This document shows, one piece after another, positions 1 to 8,759 of a stretch of DNA of 64,000 nt; the first letter of the stretch is position 1; each line of letters opens with the position of its first letter. The notes below the pieces were generated by a model. It made no database searches, was not told where the DNA came from, and worked only from the letters and a program-made list of their open reading frames with translations. The position numbers were made by a program, and so were the translations under genes. This DNA comes from Chrysomallon squamiferum (Eukaryota; Mollusca; Gastropoda; Neomphalida; Peltospiridae), in assembly GCA_012295275.1 (NCBI GenBank), contig CM022679.1, positions 5,736,157 through 5,800,156 of the forward strand, in the 5' to 3' direction.

Positions 1-120
1 ACATATAAAACGTAATTTTACATATAGTTTTTAACGTATTAAGAAGTAATTGTAATATTATCATCATTTATCAGTTAATAATTACTTATGTCAAAATGAA
101 TTGGTCACTTGGCTGAAAAT
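1..120 (+). repeat. AT-rich dispersed block, copy 1
   Basis: This block resembles 7863-7960. Both contain a TATAAAAC-like start, then TAGTTTTT(A/G)ACGTATT, then AAGTAATTGTAATA and TATCATCATTTA. It shows that the left end of the window is cut inside a repeated unit whose other copy lies about 7.9 kb downstream. No coding potential is seen. Confidence 0.7.
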
Positions 121-1390
121 TTTTAAACAAACAAACAATAACAAAATAGAAAAGAAAGAAATAAGAAGACTGAAATATAGTTAGTTGTAAGTAAGTAAGC
201 AAGTAAAAAAACTAACTAAATAATTAAGTAAGTAAATAAGCAAACAATAAAGAAAGAAAATAAACAAACAAACAAAATCCTTAGAAATAGTAACAAAATG
301 ATTATAACATAAATTCAATGTTTTATCCATGTTTTTGGTAGTTCGGTTAAGAAATAACAGAATACTCAGTATCAACATGCAGTAAGTAATATTTAATACT
401 AGAAAATAAAATAAAATGTGAAAATATATTATCATAATTATTATTATTATGAGGCACACCCTATGTAGTCCAAGGGAGACGATTCTAATATACTTTCTTT
501 TCTTCAAATATATTCTCCTTGCTTCTATTTTTGGTAAAATAATTTTTATTTTATTATCATTTAAGTTAAGTTGATAAAGAATTCACTTCTGTTTCGTGGA
601 AGTTTATTTTTCATACTAGTACTTTTTAAAATAATAATAATCATAATACTAATAATTTAGGAAAAATAACTGTTAGTTTGGGAAATATTTCTTATGTTAC
701 AATATAAAGTGAAAGGTACAACATTTTCAGTATGGTACTAAAGAAAACGTAAACTGCTAAAACTGTTGTCACTCTGGTAACAAATGTAAACTGAAAATGG
801 GTAAAATATTGTCAGCGTGGTAAATTATATAAAACTAAAGACATGAGCAGATGTCCATTTATTTTTAAGTCCATACAGCATTTCTGTACATTATATTACT
901 GAATAAAATTAATTATTTATGCAAAATGTTTCATTATTGGTCGGTTCGAGTTAGTCTGCACACTTCAAATTAAGAAACACTTCACTAAAAAGATTGTCTG
1001 TTGTCTTCTTGATGAATTAGAATTAATGAATTAATTAAAACAAAAATAAGTAAATATAGACTTCTGGATCTATTTGTTTCCTATTTTTTTCATCACATGT
1101 AAAACTAAATTTTGTAGTAAATGATACAGACTGAGTAAGGTTTAGAAAACGCATCACTGTTTTGAATGATTACGTCACAAATTCATTAGCTTAATGCAAC
1201 CGTCAAGTGGTTGTGCTAATGTGTGCTTTGTTTATTTGTTTTTCTATTTACAGTATCAATATATGCACAAAAGGTATGTACATTTCATATTCTGGATTCT
1301 TTAATGATATATACGGCATCATAAAACATTGCTAAAAAAAAAACCATTGATTTTAAAATCTATTTTAAATATGCAGTCAGTTATAAATTT
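121..1390. other. AT-rich non-coding sequence
   Basis: This stretch is A/T-rich with AAAC/AAGT-type simple repeats around 125-270. The 108-residue reading frame on the - strand (181-507) is Ile/Leu/Phe/Tyr-rich, as expected from AT-rich DNA, and is not taken as a gene. An ATTACGTCA motif sits at 1169-1177. Nothing else is recognised. Confidence 0.6.
455..560 (+). repeat. Fragment of the AAGGGAGACAACTC repeat family
   Basis: The stretch TAGTCCAAGGGAGACGATTCTAA followed by a T-rich run and GGTAAAATAATTTTTATTT resembles the start of the better-preserved copies at 11620 and 12425. It is a short, diverged member of the foldback family described at 11.6-13.2 kb. Confidence 0.5.
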
Positions 1391-1399
1391 TGTTTCAAC

Positions 1400-1680
1400 C
1401 TGGTCTTTTTTTAATTGGCGTCAAGGAAATATTGACATTATGCGGATAAAAATATAAATACCGAAAACAGAAACATATAACAAATATACACATATATCTG
1501 ACATAAAGTATTATTACGGTACTACATTCTAAAACGGTAAAGTTTCGAAGACAAAAACACAACTCCATCACGGATGGCGACGTCACGAGAACGTTTGCCG
1601 CTTGTTTACTAATTACGTCACATGTTTGTGCTTCTATGGTCAATTCATCGGCGTGTATATAAGACAGAACTGTTAGCAAG
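1400..1680 (+). promoter_or_regulatory. TATA-containing promoter block, copy 1
   Basis: A TATA box (TATATAAG) lies at 1656-1663 in a CpG-containing context. Upstream are two bZIP/CRE-like sites, GACGTCAC at 1579-1586 and ATTACGTCA at 1612-1620. The block aligns by eye with 6440-6720 and 9060-9265, sharing TTGACATTAT, ATACACATAT and ACACAACTCC in the same order. A transcript would start near 1690 and run into the hairpin array. Promoter function is inferred from motif order and repetition only. Confidence 0.5.
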
Positions 1681-1730
1681 GCAATTTAGATTCCCGTGCC
1701 CACATCTGTGCCTTGAGAAGCCCCTCAAAT

Positions 1731-1885
1731 GAATGAGAAAATGTATATCCTGTTTCTTTGAACGTCAAATACTGGCGGCTGAAGTGGCAGACGTGAGAAA
1801 CCTCGAAAGAATGAGAAAATGTAATTCTTTGTTCTCAAGTACTGGCGACTCGAGAGACACACCTAAAGAAGCTGAAGATTCCGGT
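1731..1885 (+). repeat. 79-bp direct duplication at the start of the array
   Basis: The phrase GAATGAGAAAATGTA occurs near 1731 and again near 1810. Each copy is followed by a T-rich segment and (A/T)ACTGGCG(G/A)CT. A short reading frame (1733-1921, 62 codons) crosses it but has no recognisable domain. It forms the leader between the TATA block and the hairpin array. Confidence 0.6.
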
Positions 1886-2021
1886 GCGCCTAGCAAAGAT
1901 AATATACGAACCGGTGGATGAATCCTCGGCAGATTTACACTGGCGACTTAAACTGAAGAAACGAAGCTGAAGATTCCGGTACGCCTAGGCAAAGATAATA
2001 TACACACCGGTGGATGAACCC

Positions 2022-2160
2022 TCGGCAGACCTACATTGCAGGCTTAAACTGAAGAAACGATGCTGAACATTCCGGTGCGCATAGTAAGGCCTATATGCGC
2101 ACCGGAATGTTCAGTTTTGTTTCTTCAATTTAAGCCTCCAATGTAGTCTCCCGAAGATTC
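2022..2160. repeat. Long inverted repeat (hairpin) 1
   Basis: Arms of about 60 bp read outward from a centre near 2088 (AGTAAGGCCTAT). The left arm (TCGGCAGACCTACATTGCAGG... to CCGGTGCGCAT) matches the reverse complement of the right arm with few mismatches. If transcribed from the TATA block at 1656 it could form a long duplex. Confidence 0.85.
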
Positions 2161-2187
2161 ATCCATCGGTGTGTACATTATCAATGC

Positions 2188-2362
2188 GCACCGGTGGATG
2201 AACCCTCGGCAGACTTACATTGGAGGCTTAAATTGAACAAACGAAGCTGAAGATTCCTGTGCGCATAGTAAGGCCTATATGCGCACCGGAATCTTCAGTT
2301 TTGTTTGTTCAGTCTAAGTCTCCAATGTAGTCTCCCGAGGGTTCATCCATCGGTGTGCGCAC
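2188..2362. repeat. Long inverted repeat (hairpin) 2
   Basis: A second head-to-head pair of array units is centred near 2274 on the same AGTAAGGCCTAT core. The arms of about 80 bp run from GCGCACCGGTGGATGAACCC on the left to the matching GGTTCATCCATCGGTGTGCGC-type end on the right. Arm identity is high by eye. Confidence 0.85.
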
Positions 2363-3079
2363 CGGAATCTTCAGCTTTGTTTCTTCATTCTAAGCCTCCA
2401 GTGTAGTCTCCCGAGGGTTCATCCATCGGCGCATATTATCTATCCGGACAGGTGAATGAGCCCTCGGCTGGAGGCTGAAGTTGAAGAAACGAAGCTGAAG
2501 ATTCCGATGAATGAACCCACGGCAGACATTCATTGGAGGCTGAAGTTGAAGAAACGAAGCTGAAGATTCCGGTGAATGAACCCACGGCAGACATTCATTG
2601 GAGACTGAAGTTGAAGAAACGAAGCTGAAGATTCCGGTGAATGAACCCACGGCAGACATTCATTGGAGGCTTAAGTTGAAGAAACGAAGCTGAAGATTCC
2701 GGTGAATGAACCCACGGCAGACATTCATTGGAGGCTGAAGTTGAAGAAACGAAGCTGAAGATTCCGGTGAATGAACCCACGGAAGATTCCGGTGCGCATA
2801 GCAAAGATAATATGCGCACCGGCGGATGAACCCACGGCAGACATTCATTGGAGGATGAAGTTGAAGAAACGAAGCTGAAGATTCCGGTGAGCATAGCAAA
2901 GATAATATACACACCGGCGGATGAACCCTCGGCAGACATTCACTGGAGCTTAGATCGTAGAAATGAGGCTGAAGATTCCGGTGCGCATAGCAAAGATAAT
3001 ATACACACCGGCGGATGAACCCTCGGCGGACATACACTGGAGGCTGAGAAAACAACAAAGAGTCGAACTCTTCAAGAAG

Positions 3080-4370
3080 GTATTTGTTTATCTGTGGGGA
3101 GACGGAGAAGATGTAGCGGAAAAGTGGAAAAGCACTAGCAACAACCCAGGAACTGTGAAACACTCGAAAAAGACATTCGCGCCAAAGGGAGAGACAGTTT
3201 TCACCAGCATCAACGATGCTTCAACAGTCAAAATATGTGCAGGCCACTGTATTCCACTGCATCTTCGTCTGTGGGGAGACGGAGAAGATGCAGCGGAAAA
3301 GTGGAAAAGCACTAGCAACAACCCAGGAACTGTGAAACACTCGAAAAAGACATTCGCGCCAAAGGGAGAGACAGTTTTCACCAGCATCAACGATGCTTCA
3401 ACAGTCAAAATATGTGCAGGCCACTGTATTCACTTCGTCTGTGGGGAGACGGAGAAGATGCAGCGGAAAAGTGGAAAAGCACTAGCAACAACCCAGGAAC
3501 TGTGAAACACTCGAAAAAGACATTCGCGCCAAAGGGAGAGACAGTTTTCACCAGCATCAACGATGCTTCAACAGTCAAAATATGCAGCGGAAAAGTGGAA
3601 AAGCACTGCACTCGGCCACTGCATCCACTTCGTCTGTGGGGAGACGGAGAAGATGCAGCGGAAAAGTGGAAAAGCACTAGCAACAACCCAGGAACTGTGA
3701 AACACTCGAAAAAGACATTCGCGCCAAAGGGAGAGACAGTTTTCACCAGCATCAACGATGCTTCAACAGTCAAAATATGTGCAGGCCACTGCATCCACTT
3801 CGTCTGTGGGGAGACGGAGAAGATGCAGCGGAAAAGTGGAAAAGCACTAGCAACAACCCAGGAACTGTGAAACACTCGAAAAAGACATTCGCGCCAAAGG
3901 GAGAGACAGTTTTCACCAGCATCAACGATGCTTCAACAGTCAAAATATGTGCAGGCCACTGCATCCACTTCGTCTGTGGGGAGACGGAGAAGATGCAGCG
4001 GAAAAGTGGAAAAGCACTAGCAACAACCCAGGAACTGTGAAACACTCGAAAAAGACATTCGCGCCAAAGGGAGAGACAGTTTTCACCAGCATCAACTATG
4101 TACATATGCAGGACATTGCTTCCAGTTTGTCAGTGGGGAGACAGAGAAGATACAGATAAACAGTGCCAAGGCACTAGCAACAGCCCGTGAATTGTGAAAC
4201 ATTCCAGAAAGATATGTTACACCAGAGGGGGAGACAGTTTTCAGCACCATGAACGATTCTTCAGTTTTCAGCACCATGAACGATTCTTCAACAGTCAGTG
4301 TCCATATGCAGGACACTGAACTTCCAGTTTGTCAGTGGGGAGACAGAGGAGATACAGATGAAATGGGTGA
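3080..4370 (+). repeat. 170-bp satellite array
   Basis: The anchor (C/A)TGTGGGGAGACGGAGAAG recurs at 3093, 3270, 3440, 3635, 3805 and 3975, with diverged versions near 4131 and 4333. Spacings are 177, 170, 195, 170, 170, about 156 and about 202 bp. The monomers from 3270 to 4100 look nearly identical over about 145 bp, while the two right-hand monomers are clearly diverged, the usual pattern at a satellite edge. Because 170 is not a multiple of 3, the frame shifts from unit to unit, so the open frames (for example 2963-3505 +, 3405-3875 -) are not a repeat protein. Confidence 0.95.
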
Positions 4371-5379
4371 AGGCATAGCAAGAAACCTCTAATTGTGAAA
4401 TTGTTAATGAACATTAAATATAATATCGCGATGAACATTGTAAAATTTCGCGAATTTAAATTGTAATGGAAATTAAAAATCTGTATAATAAAATAATTAT
4501 ATAAAATGCATTTTATTTGTTATTATTTTATTTATTTATTTATTATATATTTCTTTAAATTTTCCTTTTTGTTTTATTACATATCTAGAGATGATTCATG
4601 GAATATCTCTGTTTATATTTAATAAGATTATTTTTAAAGATCCAGTTCTGCAAGGAATACAGTGGAACTATAATTAATTCTTGCATACATACATACATAC
4701 ATACATATAAATATTCAATATATATAGTTTACGGAGCAAGAAATACAGAGAATATTAATTCCAGTTTACCACTTAACAATTATTGGTTTATGGAGTATTT
4801 TGATATAAAACAAAAACTTAGAAAAAGTAAAATATATATTAATTACATTTATCAGTGTAGTTGATAGAAATTATTAGTAACTTTGACTGTTTTTTTTTTT
4901 TCTTCTTTTTTTTCCCCTCATTAGATGGTACTTTAGGTTACTCAACTTTCGTTAACAGCTAGTTTGTTAATTAAATTTATTCAAAATAAATAAATGAATA
5001 TATTTATAATTACATATTCTGTATTAGTCCTTGTTGAGTATACAGTCTTTGTTAAGCAGAAATCATATTTTAGTGTTACTGTAATATGATCCAAGGTACA
5101 TAAATATATTTTTATTCACTGGTTGCATGTATATATCTCAGGTAATAAGTAGTAATTCGCAAATCACACAAGTGGTGGAGTAATTATATTCTGTTACTGG
5201 CTGGCAACATTTATAAAGTTTACACACTCTGATTAGCTCCTGTCTGTCTCTTACGAATAACTCGTATTGAAATGTATCTATTTGTTTTTTAGTACGAATG
5301 TATGTACGTATGCATATGTGTATGTATTTAGGTAAGAATATTCTCTTTATTATGTACATCTATTTAGATCCTGAACAAG
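4371..5379. other. AT-rich spacer with small microsatellites
   Basis: This spacer contains CGCG palindromes (TCGCGA near 4427, TTCGCGAA near 4449), an ATTT run near 4520-4545, a (CATA)n tract near 4685-4706, and poly-T near 4890-4910. No gene is seen. Confidence 0.6.
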
Positions 5380-5630
5380 GACAATATCCAGGAACATGTA
5401 AACTGAATTGGCACAGGATAACATCAGAATCCGCTCACGAGACTCGAACCTGGGAGAATGAAATCAGTGTCACAAGAGGTTTAAAGTGAAAGTATCAGCC
5501 GTGGTTCTGTTGCCCCATGTCAAAAGATATCTTGGCACATTCTGACAGTTTCACATCAACCAATGTTCCTGGAAGTTATTCAAGGAAATAAAGGTGAGAA
5601 AGTCAAAAAAAAAAAAAAAAAAAAGTAGAA
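5380..5630. mobile_element. SINE-like insertion with poly-A
   Basis: This segment of balanced composition lies in AT-rich surroundings. It contains GACTCGAACC at 5441-5450, the reverse complement of the RNA polymerase III B box GGTTCGAGTC, and ends in a run of about 20 A at 5607-5626. The combination suggests a tRNA-derived retroposon. The poly-A implies + orientation while the B box reads on the - strand, so the orientation is unresolved. No A box was confidently found. Confidence 0.4.
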
Positions 5631-5809
5631 ATGAAACAAAAAAAGATAAAAACAAAGAAATAATAAAGAACTAGATGTAAAAGAAAAAGAAAAATTCAGA
5701 ATCGAAGTATCAACTAAAAATGTTTTATCAGAAAATAACAATGTTTAACCTTTCTTTATGTATTAGCACTTTGTCAGTGTCAAGTGTGCAGATGTTGATC
5801 TCATTCTAT

Positions 5810-5910
5810 TTGTGTGTGTGTGTGTACTTATATAGTATGTGTATATAAATATGTGTGTGTAATTATGTATGTATGTATGTTTGTATATATATATATATAT
5901 ATATATATTT
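5810..5910 (+). repeat. Compound TG / TATG / TA microsatellite
   Basis: TGTG repeats lead into (TATG)n and then (AT)n. Beyond it, from about 5960 to 6070, is a TTTATT-rich tract. Confidence 0.9.
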
Positions 5911-6149
5911 TTGTATGTATGCGTCTTCTCAGTCGTTCATGAATGAGGGAAAGATATCAGTTTTATTTTATTTGTTATTATTTTTATTTTGTTTATTTTA
6001 TTTTATTTATGTTTTATTATTATTATTTTTTATTTATTATTATTTTTTTATTTTTTTTTATTTTTTATAGCAACAATTAGGATATCCCCCATAATCCGTC
6101 CCTGCTCTGGACGGCTAAGTCTGTACAGAGGTACAGAGTATGTATCAAA

Positions 6150-6652
6150 ATGTTTGACGATAAGACCCCCCTTATCCCCAGCTTTCCCCCGCCACCTAAC
6201 AAAAGTAAATAAGATTACGTCAGACCCTGTATTCGCTGGATTTACTAACATTACAGAACAAATTAAACACAAAAGTACTTTTTTTTTTTTTTTTTTTTTT
6301 TTAATTATTTAAATCAATATATTCATTGAACAATTCACTTTTTATACTGTTTATTACTTAGTCGTAACTAAATAACTAGAAAACACTGTCAGAAGTAAAC
6401 TGTTTGTATTAAACAATAAACACAAAACAAAAAACCTGTAAATTCTATATTATTTTACTTTCTTTGAACAATATCAAGAAAATTTTGACATTATCATGAT
6501 TATAGAAATATTTTTATATTGTATTCTTAAAAGGAATCACATCAAAAATACTGATATACACATATCAGAGAATGATAATAATACAGAATCTTTTAACGCG
6601 AAAACATTTCAAAGAAAAAAACACAACTCCTTGTTGTCGACGCCATTGCTAA
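6150..6652 (+). repeat. Direct repeat R, copy 1
   Basis: This segment matches 8760-9265 over about 500 bp with moderate divergence. Shared blocks include a C-rich run followed by ATTACGTCAGAC, CTAAATAACTA(G/A)AAAACACTG, TCAGAAGTAAACTGTTTG, GAACAATATCAAGAAA and GTTGTCGACGCCATTGCT. It carries ATTACGTCA at 6214-6222. The last 200 bp overlap the promoter block shared with 1400-1680. Confidence 0.9.
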
Positions 6653-6720
6653 ACTCAAGGTGACTTCTTTTACGTCCGTTTTCTGTCTATATAAGGACGA
6701 CAAATAAGAGAATGACGTAA
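6653..6720 (+). promoter_or_regulatory. TATA-box promoter, copy 2
   Basis: TATATAAG lies at 6688-6695, followed by GACGACAA and a TGACGTAA site near 6712-6719. Transcription would start near 6720. The next feature ends in a histone-type 3' processing signal, so together they look like a compact RNA polymerase II unit of about 400 bp. Promoter activity is inferred. Confidence 0.5.
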
Positions 6721-7113
6721 GCCTGAGGGTTCTTTTTATAAAACAATTGAACATCCACTACCCCGTTGATTTATATCCGGGATGTGGAAAAACGGGACGC
6801 TGATTAAACAGCTAATCTCAAGGAGTGTTTCTTTGTTCACTGGATCCTGCATCCTGCATCTTGGTGCTGTGTTTGGTTGGAAATCGTCTTCAAAACTGAT
6901 TGTTGATGATCCGCTCTGAGGTTCATTACTACGGTTAGAGGTCGGGACACCCCGAACTTTCCAGAACGTGGCCGAAGGGAGGATCTTCTGCAATCAAAAG
7001 CGAAGACGACTCAAGCATTCTGCAGCCCTCGACGATGACAGGATGGAATCCAGTGACCAAATGAAACAAAAAAATTAAAAAAAACATTAAAAAAAACGGC
7101 TCTTTTCAGGGCC
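6720..7113 (+). ncRNA. Candidate short transcript with histone-type 3' end, no histone ORF
   Basis: This is a unit of about 390 bp between a TATA box and a histone stem-loop, the size expected for an H4 or H2A gene. All three + frames were checked by eye and none reads as a core or linker histone. The frame ending in TGA at about 7062, 36 bases before the stem-loop, contains an in-frame TAG at 6936 and encodes no histone motif. The - strand is open for 85 codons (6736-6993) but starts only at TTG and is not recognised. It may be a decayed histone gene, a histone-like non-coding RNA, or a histone 3' end captured by another sequence. Confidence 0.35.
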
Positions 7114-7130
7114 AACAAATCTTAAGAAAG
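7098..7130 (+). terminator. Histone-type 3' processing signal
   Basis: GGCTCTTTTCAGGGCC (7098-7113) forms the canonical 6-bp stem with a 4-base loop of replication-dependent histone mRNAs. It is preceded by AAAAAAC and followed by AACAAA. About ten bases downstream, AAGAAAG (7124-7130) fits the purine-rich histone downstream element that pairs with U7 snRNA. In animals this pair directs cleavage without polyadenylation. The match is strong; what is missing is the histone. Confidence 0.75.
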
Positions 7131-7254
7131 CGTGTTTTCATACAATTGCTGTTAAATAATAATAAAATAAAAATAATAAATAATCTAGTTATTATAATAA
7201 TAATTAAACTACATAAGCAAACAAATAAATAAAATAAAATAAAAAATAATTATA

Positions 7255-7810
7255 GCTAATAACATAATTATCATAGTAATAAATTATAATGCATATATAA
7301 ATAAGTAATAATAATAATTATAATAAATAATGTAATAAATAATTATACAATATTAATTACAAAATTAACAAAATAAAATCAATAATAATTAGTACAATAA
7401 TAGCTAATAATAACATAATTATAGTAATAAATTATAATACATATATAAATAAGTAAAAATATTGATTATAATAAATATATAATAAATAATTATACAACAT
7501 TAATTAGAAAATTAGCCAAATAAAATGAATAATAATTAGTACTAATAATAGCTAATAATAACATAATTATCATAGTAATAAATTATAATACATGTATAAA
7601 TAAGTAACAATATTAATTCTAATAAATATATAATTATACAACATTAATTATAAAATTAACAAAATAAAATTAATAATAATTAGTACTAATAATAGCTAAC
7701 AATAACATAATTATCATGGTAATAAATTATAATACGTATATAAATAAGTAATAATAATAATTATAATAAATATATAGTAAATAATTATACAACATTAATT
7801 ATAAAATAAA
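7255..7810 (+). repeat. AT-rich tandem repeat, period about 148 bp
   Basis: The phrase AGCTAA(T/C)AATAACATAATTAT recurs near 7255, 7403, 7551 and 7694, giving spacings of 148, 148 and 143 bp. Each unit continues with AATAAATTATAATACATATA and TACAACATTAATTA. It is non-coding. Confidence 0.9.
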
Positions 7811-7862
7811 TAATAATTACTTCTAAGAAAACATTCAACTTGAAGAAACAAATCAAATTTAA

Positions 7863-7960
7863 AAATGCATATAAAACAAGAACACAAATAGTTTTTGACG
7901 TATTGAAAAGTAATTGTAATACTATCATCATTTAAAACTTATTATGTGACAAAATCTGTA
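7863..7960 (+). repeat. AT-rich dispersed block, copy 2
   Basis: This copy is related to 1-120 through the TAGTTTTTGACGTATTGAAA and TTGTAATACTATCATCATTT segments. It lies just after the 148-bp repeats. Confidence 0.7.
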
Positions 7961-8069
7961 AAAATAAGAGTTATTAAAAGAAAGAAAACAAAATTAGAGA
8001 TAAAAATGTCTCCGTAGAACATGTACAAAACAACAATGTTGAAAATGTAAATAAAGGTGTCACTTCTTT

Positions 8070-8329
8070 CAGGTCCGGTACGAGGGTATAAAGTGCACGA
8101 CTTTTGGCATATTAAATTATTGTGACAACGAAAGCCGAATCGTCAGTACTGGAAGTTCATCAGACTGTTATCTGTCGAGCTTGATACCTACTAGGGAGCT
8201 AGTGCAGGCGAGTGTTGGCAAGAAAACCGCTATAAAGAGGAAACCCAGACAGACCAAATAGAACGTCCTGTCGCAAGTTCTAAAGATGTCAGGTGTCAGG
8301 AAGGAGACGAAAACGCCCTTTTTAGGGCG
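8070..8329 (+). ncRNA. Second TATA-to-stem-loop unit
   Basis: TATAAAG lies at 8087-8093 and a histone-like stem-loop at 8314-8329, giving a potential transcript of about 210 bases starting near 8115. A lysine/arginine-rich stretch (VGKKTAIKRKPRQTK then stop) is readable near 8214-8262 but has no start codon in good context and does not match a histone I know. GC content is well above the flanking ATT-rich DNA. It is probably a short gene relic or a non-coding unit; low certainty. Confidence 0.25.
8314..8329 (+). terminator. Histone-like stem-loop 2
   Basis: CGCCCT, loop TTTT, AGGGCG: a perfect 6-bp stem with a 4-base loop. It fits the histone stem-loop shape, though the first stem pair is C-G rather than the usual G-C. 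It is preceded by GAAAA. The downstream sequence (AAATGTCTTCAGAATGAG) has only a weak purine-rich element, so it is a poorer match than the one at 7098. Confidence 0.4.
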
Positions 8330-8429
8330 AAATGTCTTCAGAATGAGTGTTTCTGTTCATCTTATTTCAGTTGTAATAGCGGTAATGTAATAACATTAGT
8401 ATTAGCATCATTAATAATGATAATGATGA

Positions 8430-8441
8430 TGATTGATGTTG

Positions 8442-8472
<31 letters not shown>

Positions 8473-8740
8473 AAAGTAATAATAAAATAAATAATAATAA
8501 TAATAACAGTGTAAAAATAATTGCAGTTATAATAATACTAGTAGTAGTAGTAATTAATATATTATTATTTGCTTAATTATTTTATTATAAATTAATTAAT
8601 TCTTAATAAATAAATAGTTTTACATTTATAAATAAAACAATAAACAGGTCATATGAACAAGGAAATAAATAAATACAACAACAATAAATAAACTAAATAA
8701 TAACAAATAATAACAAATAATAATAATAATAATAATTTTA
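8430..8740. repeat. ATT / AAT microsatellite-rich stretch
   Basis: (ATT)n lies at about 8445-8475, followed by AAT-, AGT- and AAAT-rich sequence up to 8740. No gene is seen. Confidence 0.85.
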
Positions 8741-8759
8741 TTAGTAATGGGCTGAGGTT

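Larger units (their letters stand above)
1885..3060 (+). repeat. Hairpin-forming tandem array (95-bp and 65-bp units)
   Basis: Units begin GAAGATTCCGGTG and end GAAGAAACGAAGCT. Long units of about 95 bp contain CCGGTGCGCATA, a short loop, then TATGCGCACCGG, a 12-bp stem. Short units are exactly 65 bp, with starts at 2497, 2562, 2627, 2692 and 2757, and lack the hairpin segment. Several units around 2090-2440 are inverted relative to the rest. Open frames across the array, for example on the - strand with a repeated NVCRGFIHRN-like peptide, follow from the periodicity. No known repeat family was recognised. Confidence 0.9.

Noticed and set aside
2963-4159. Long open frames in both strands across the 170-bp array, suggesting a repeat protein
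   Set aside because: The 170-bp period is not divisible by three, so the same DNA is read in a different frame in successive units. Both strands are open because the monomer has few stop codons. No start context or homologue is evident.
3080-4370. Possible hammerhead ribozyme in the satellite monomer
   Set aside because: Both strands were checked for the CTGANGA ... GAAA core. It is absent, so no self-cleaving motif is claimed.
5430-5460. Functional tRNA gene on the - strand
   Set aside because: A perfect B box is present, but no matching A box, anticodon arm or acceptor stem could be assembled. A SINE-type relic is more likely.
6736-6993. 85-codon - strand ORF as a real gene
   Set aside because: It begins with TTG rather than ATG, has no recognised domain, and opposes the direction implied by the TATA box and histone-type 3' end.
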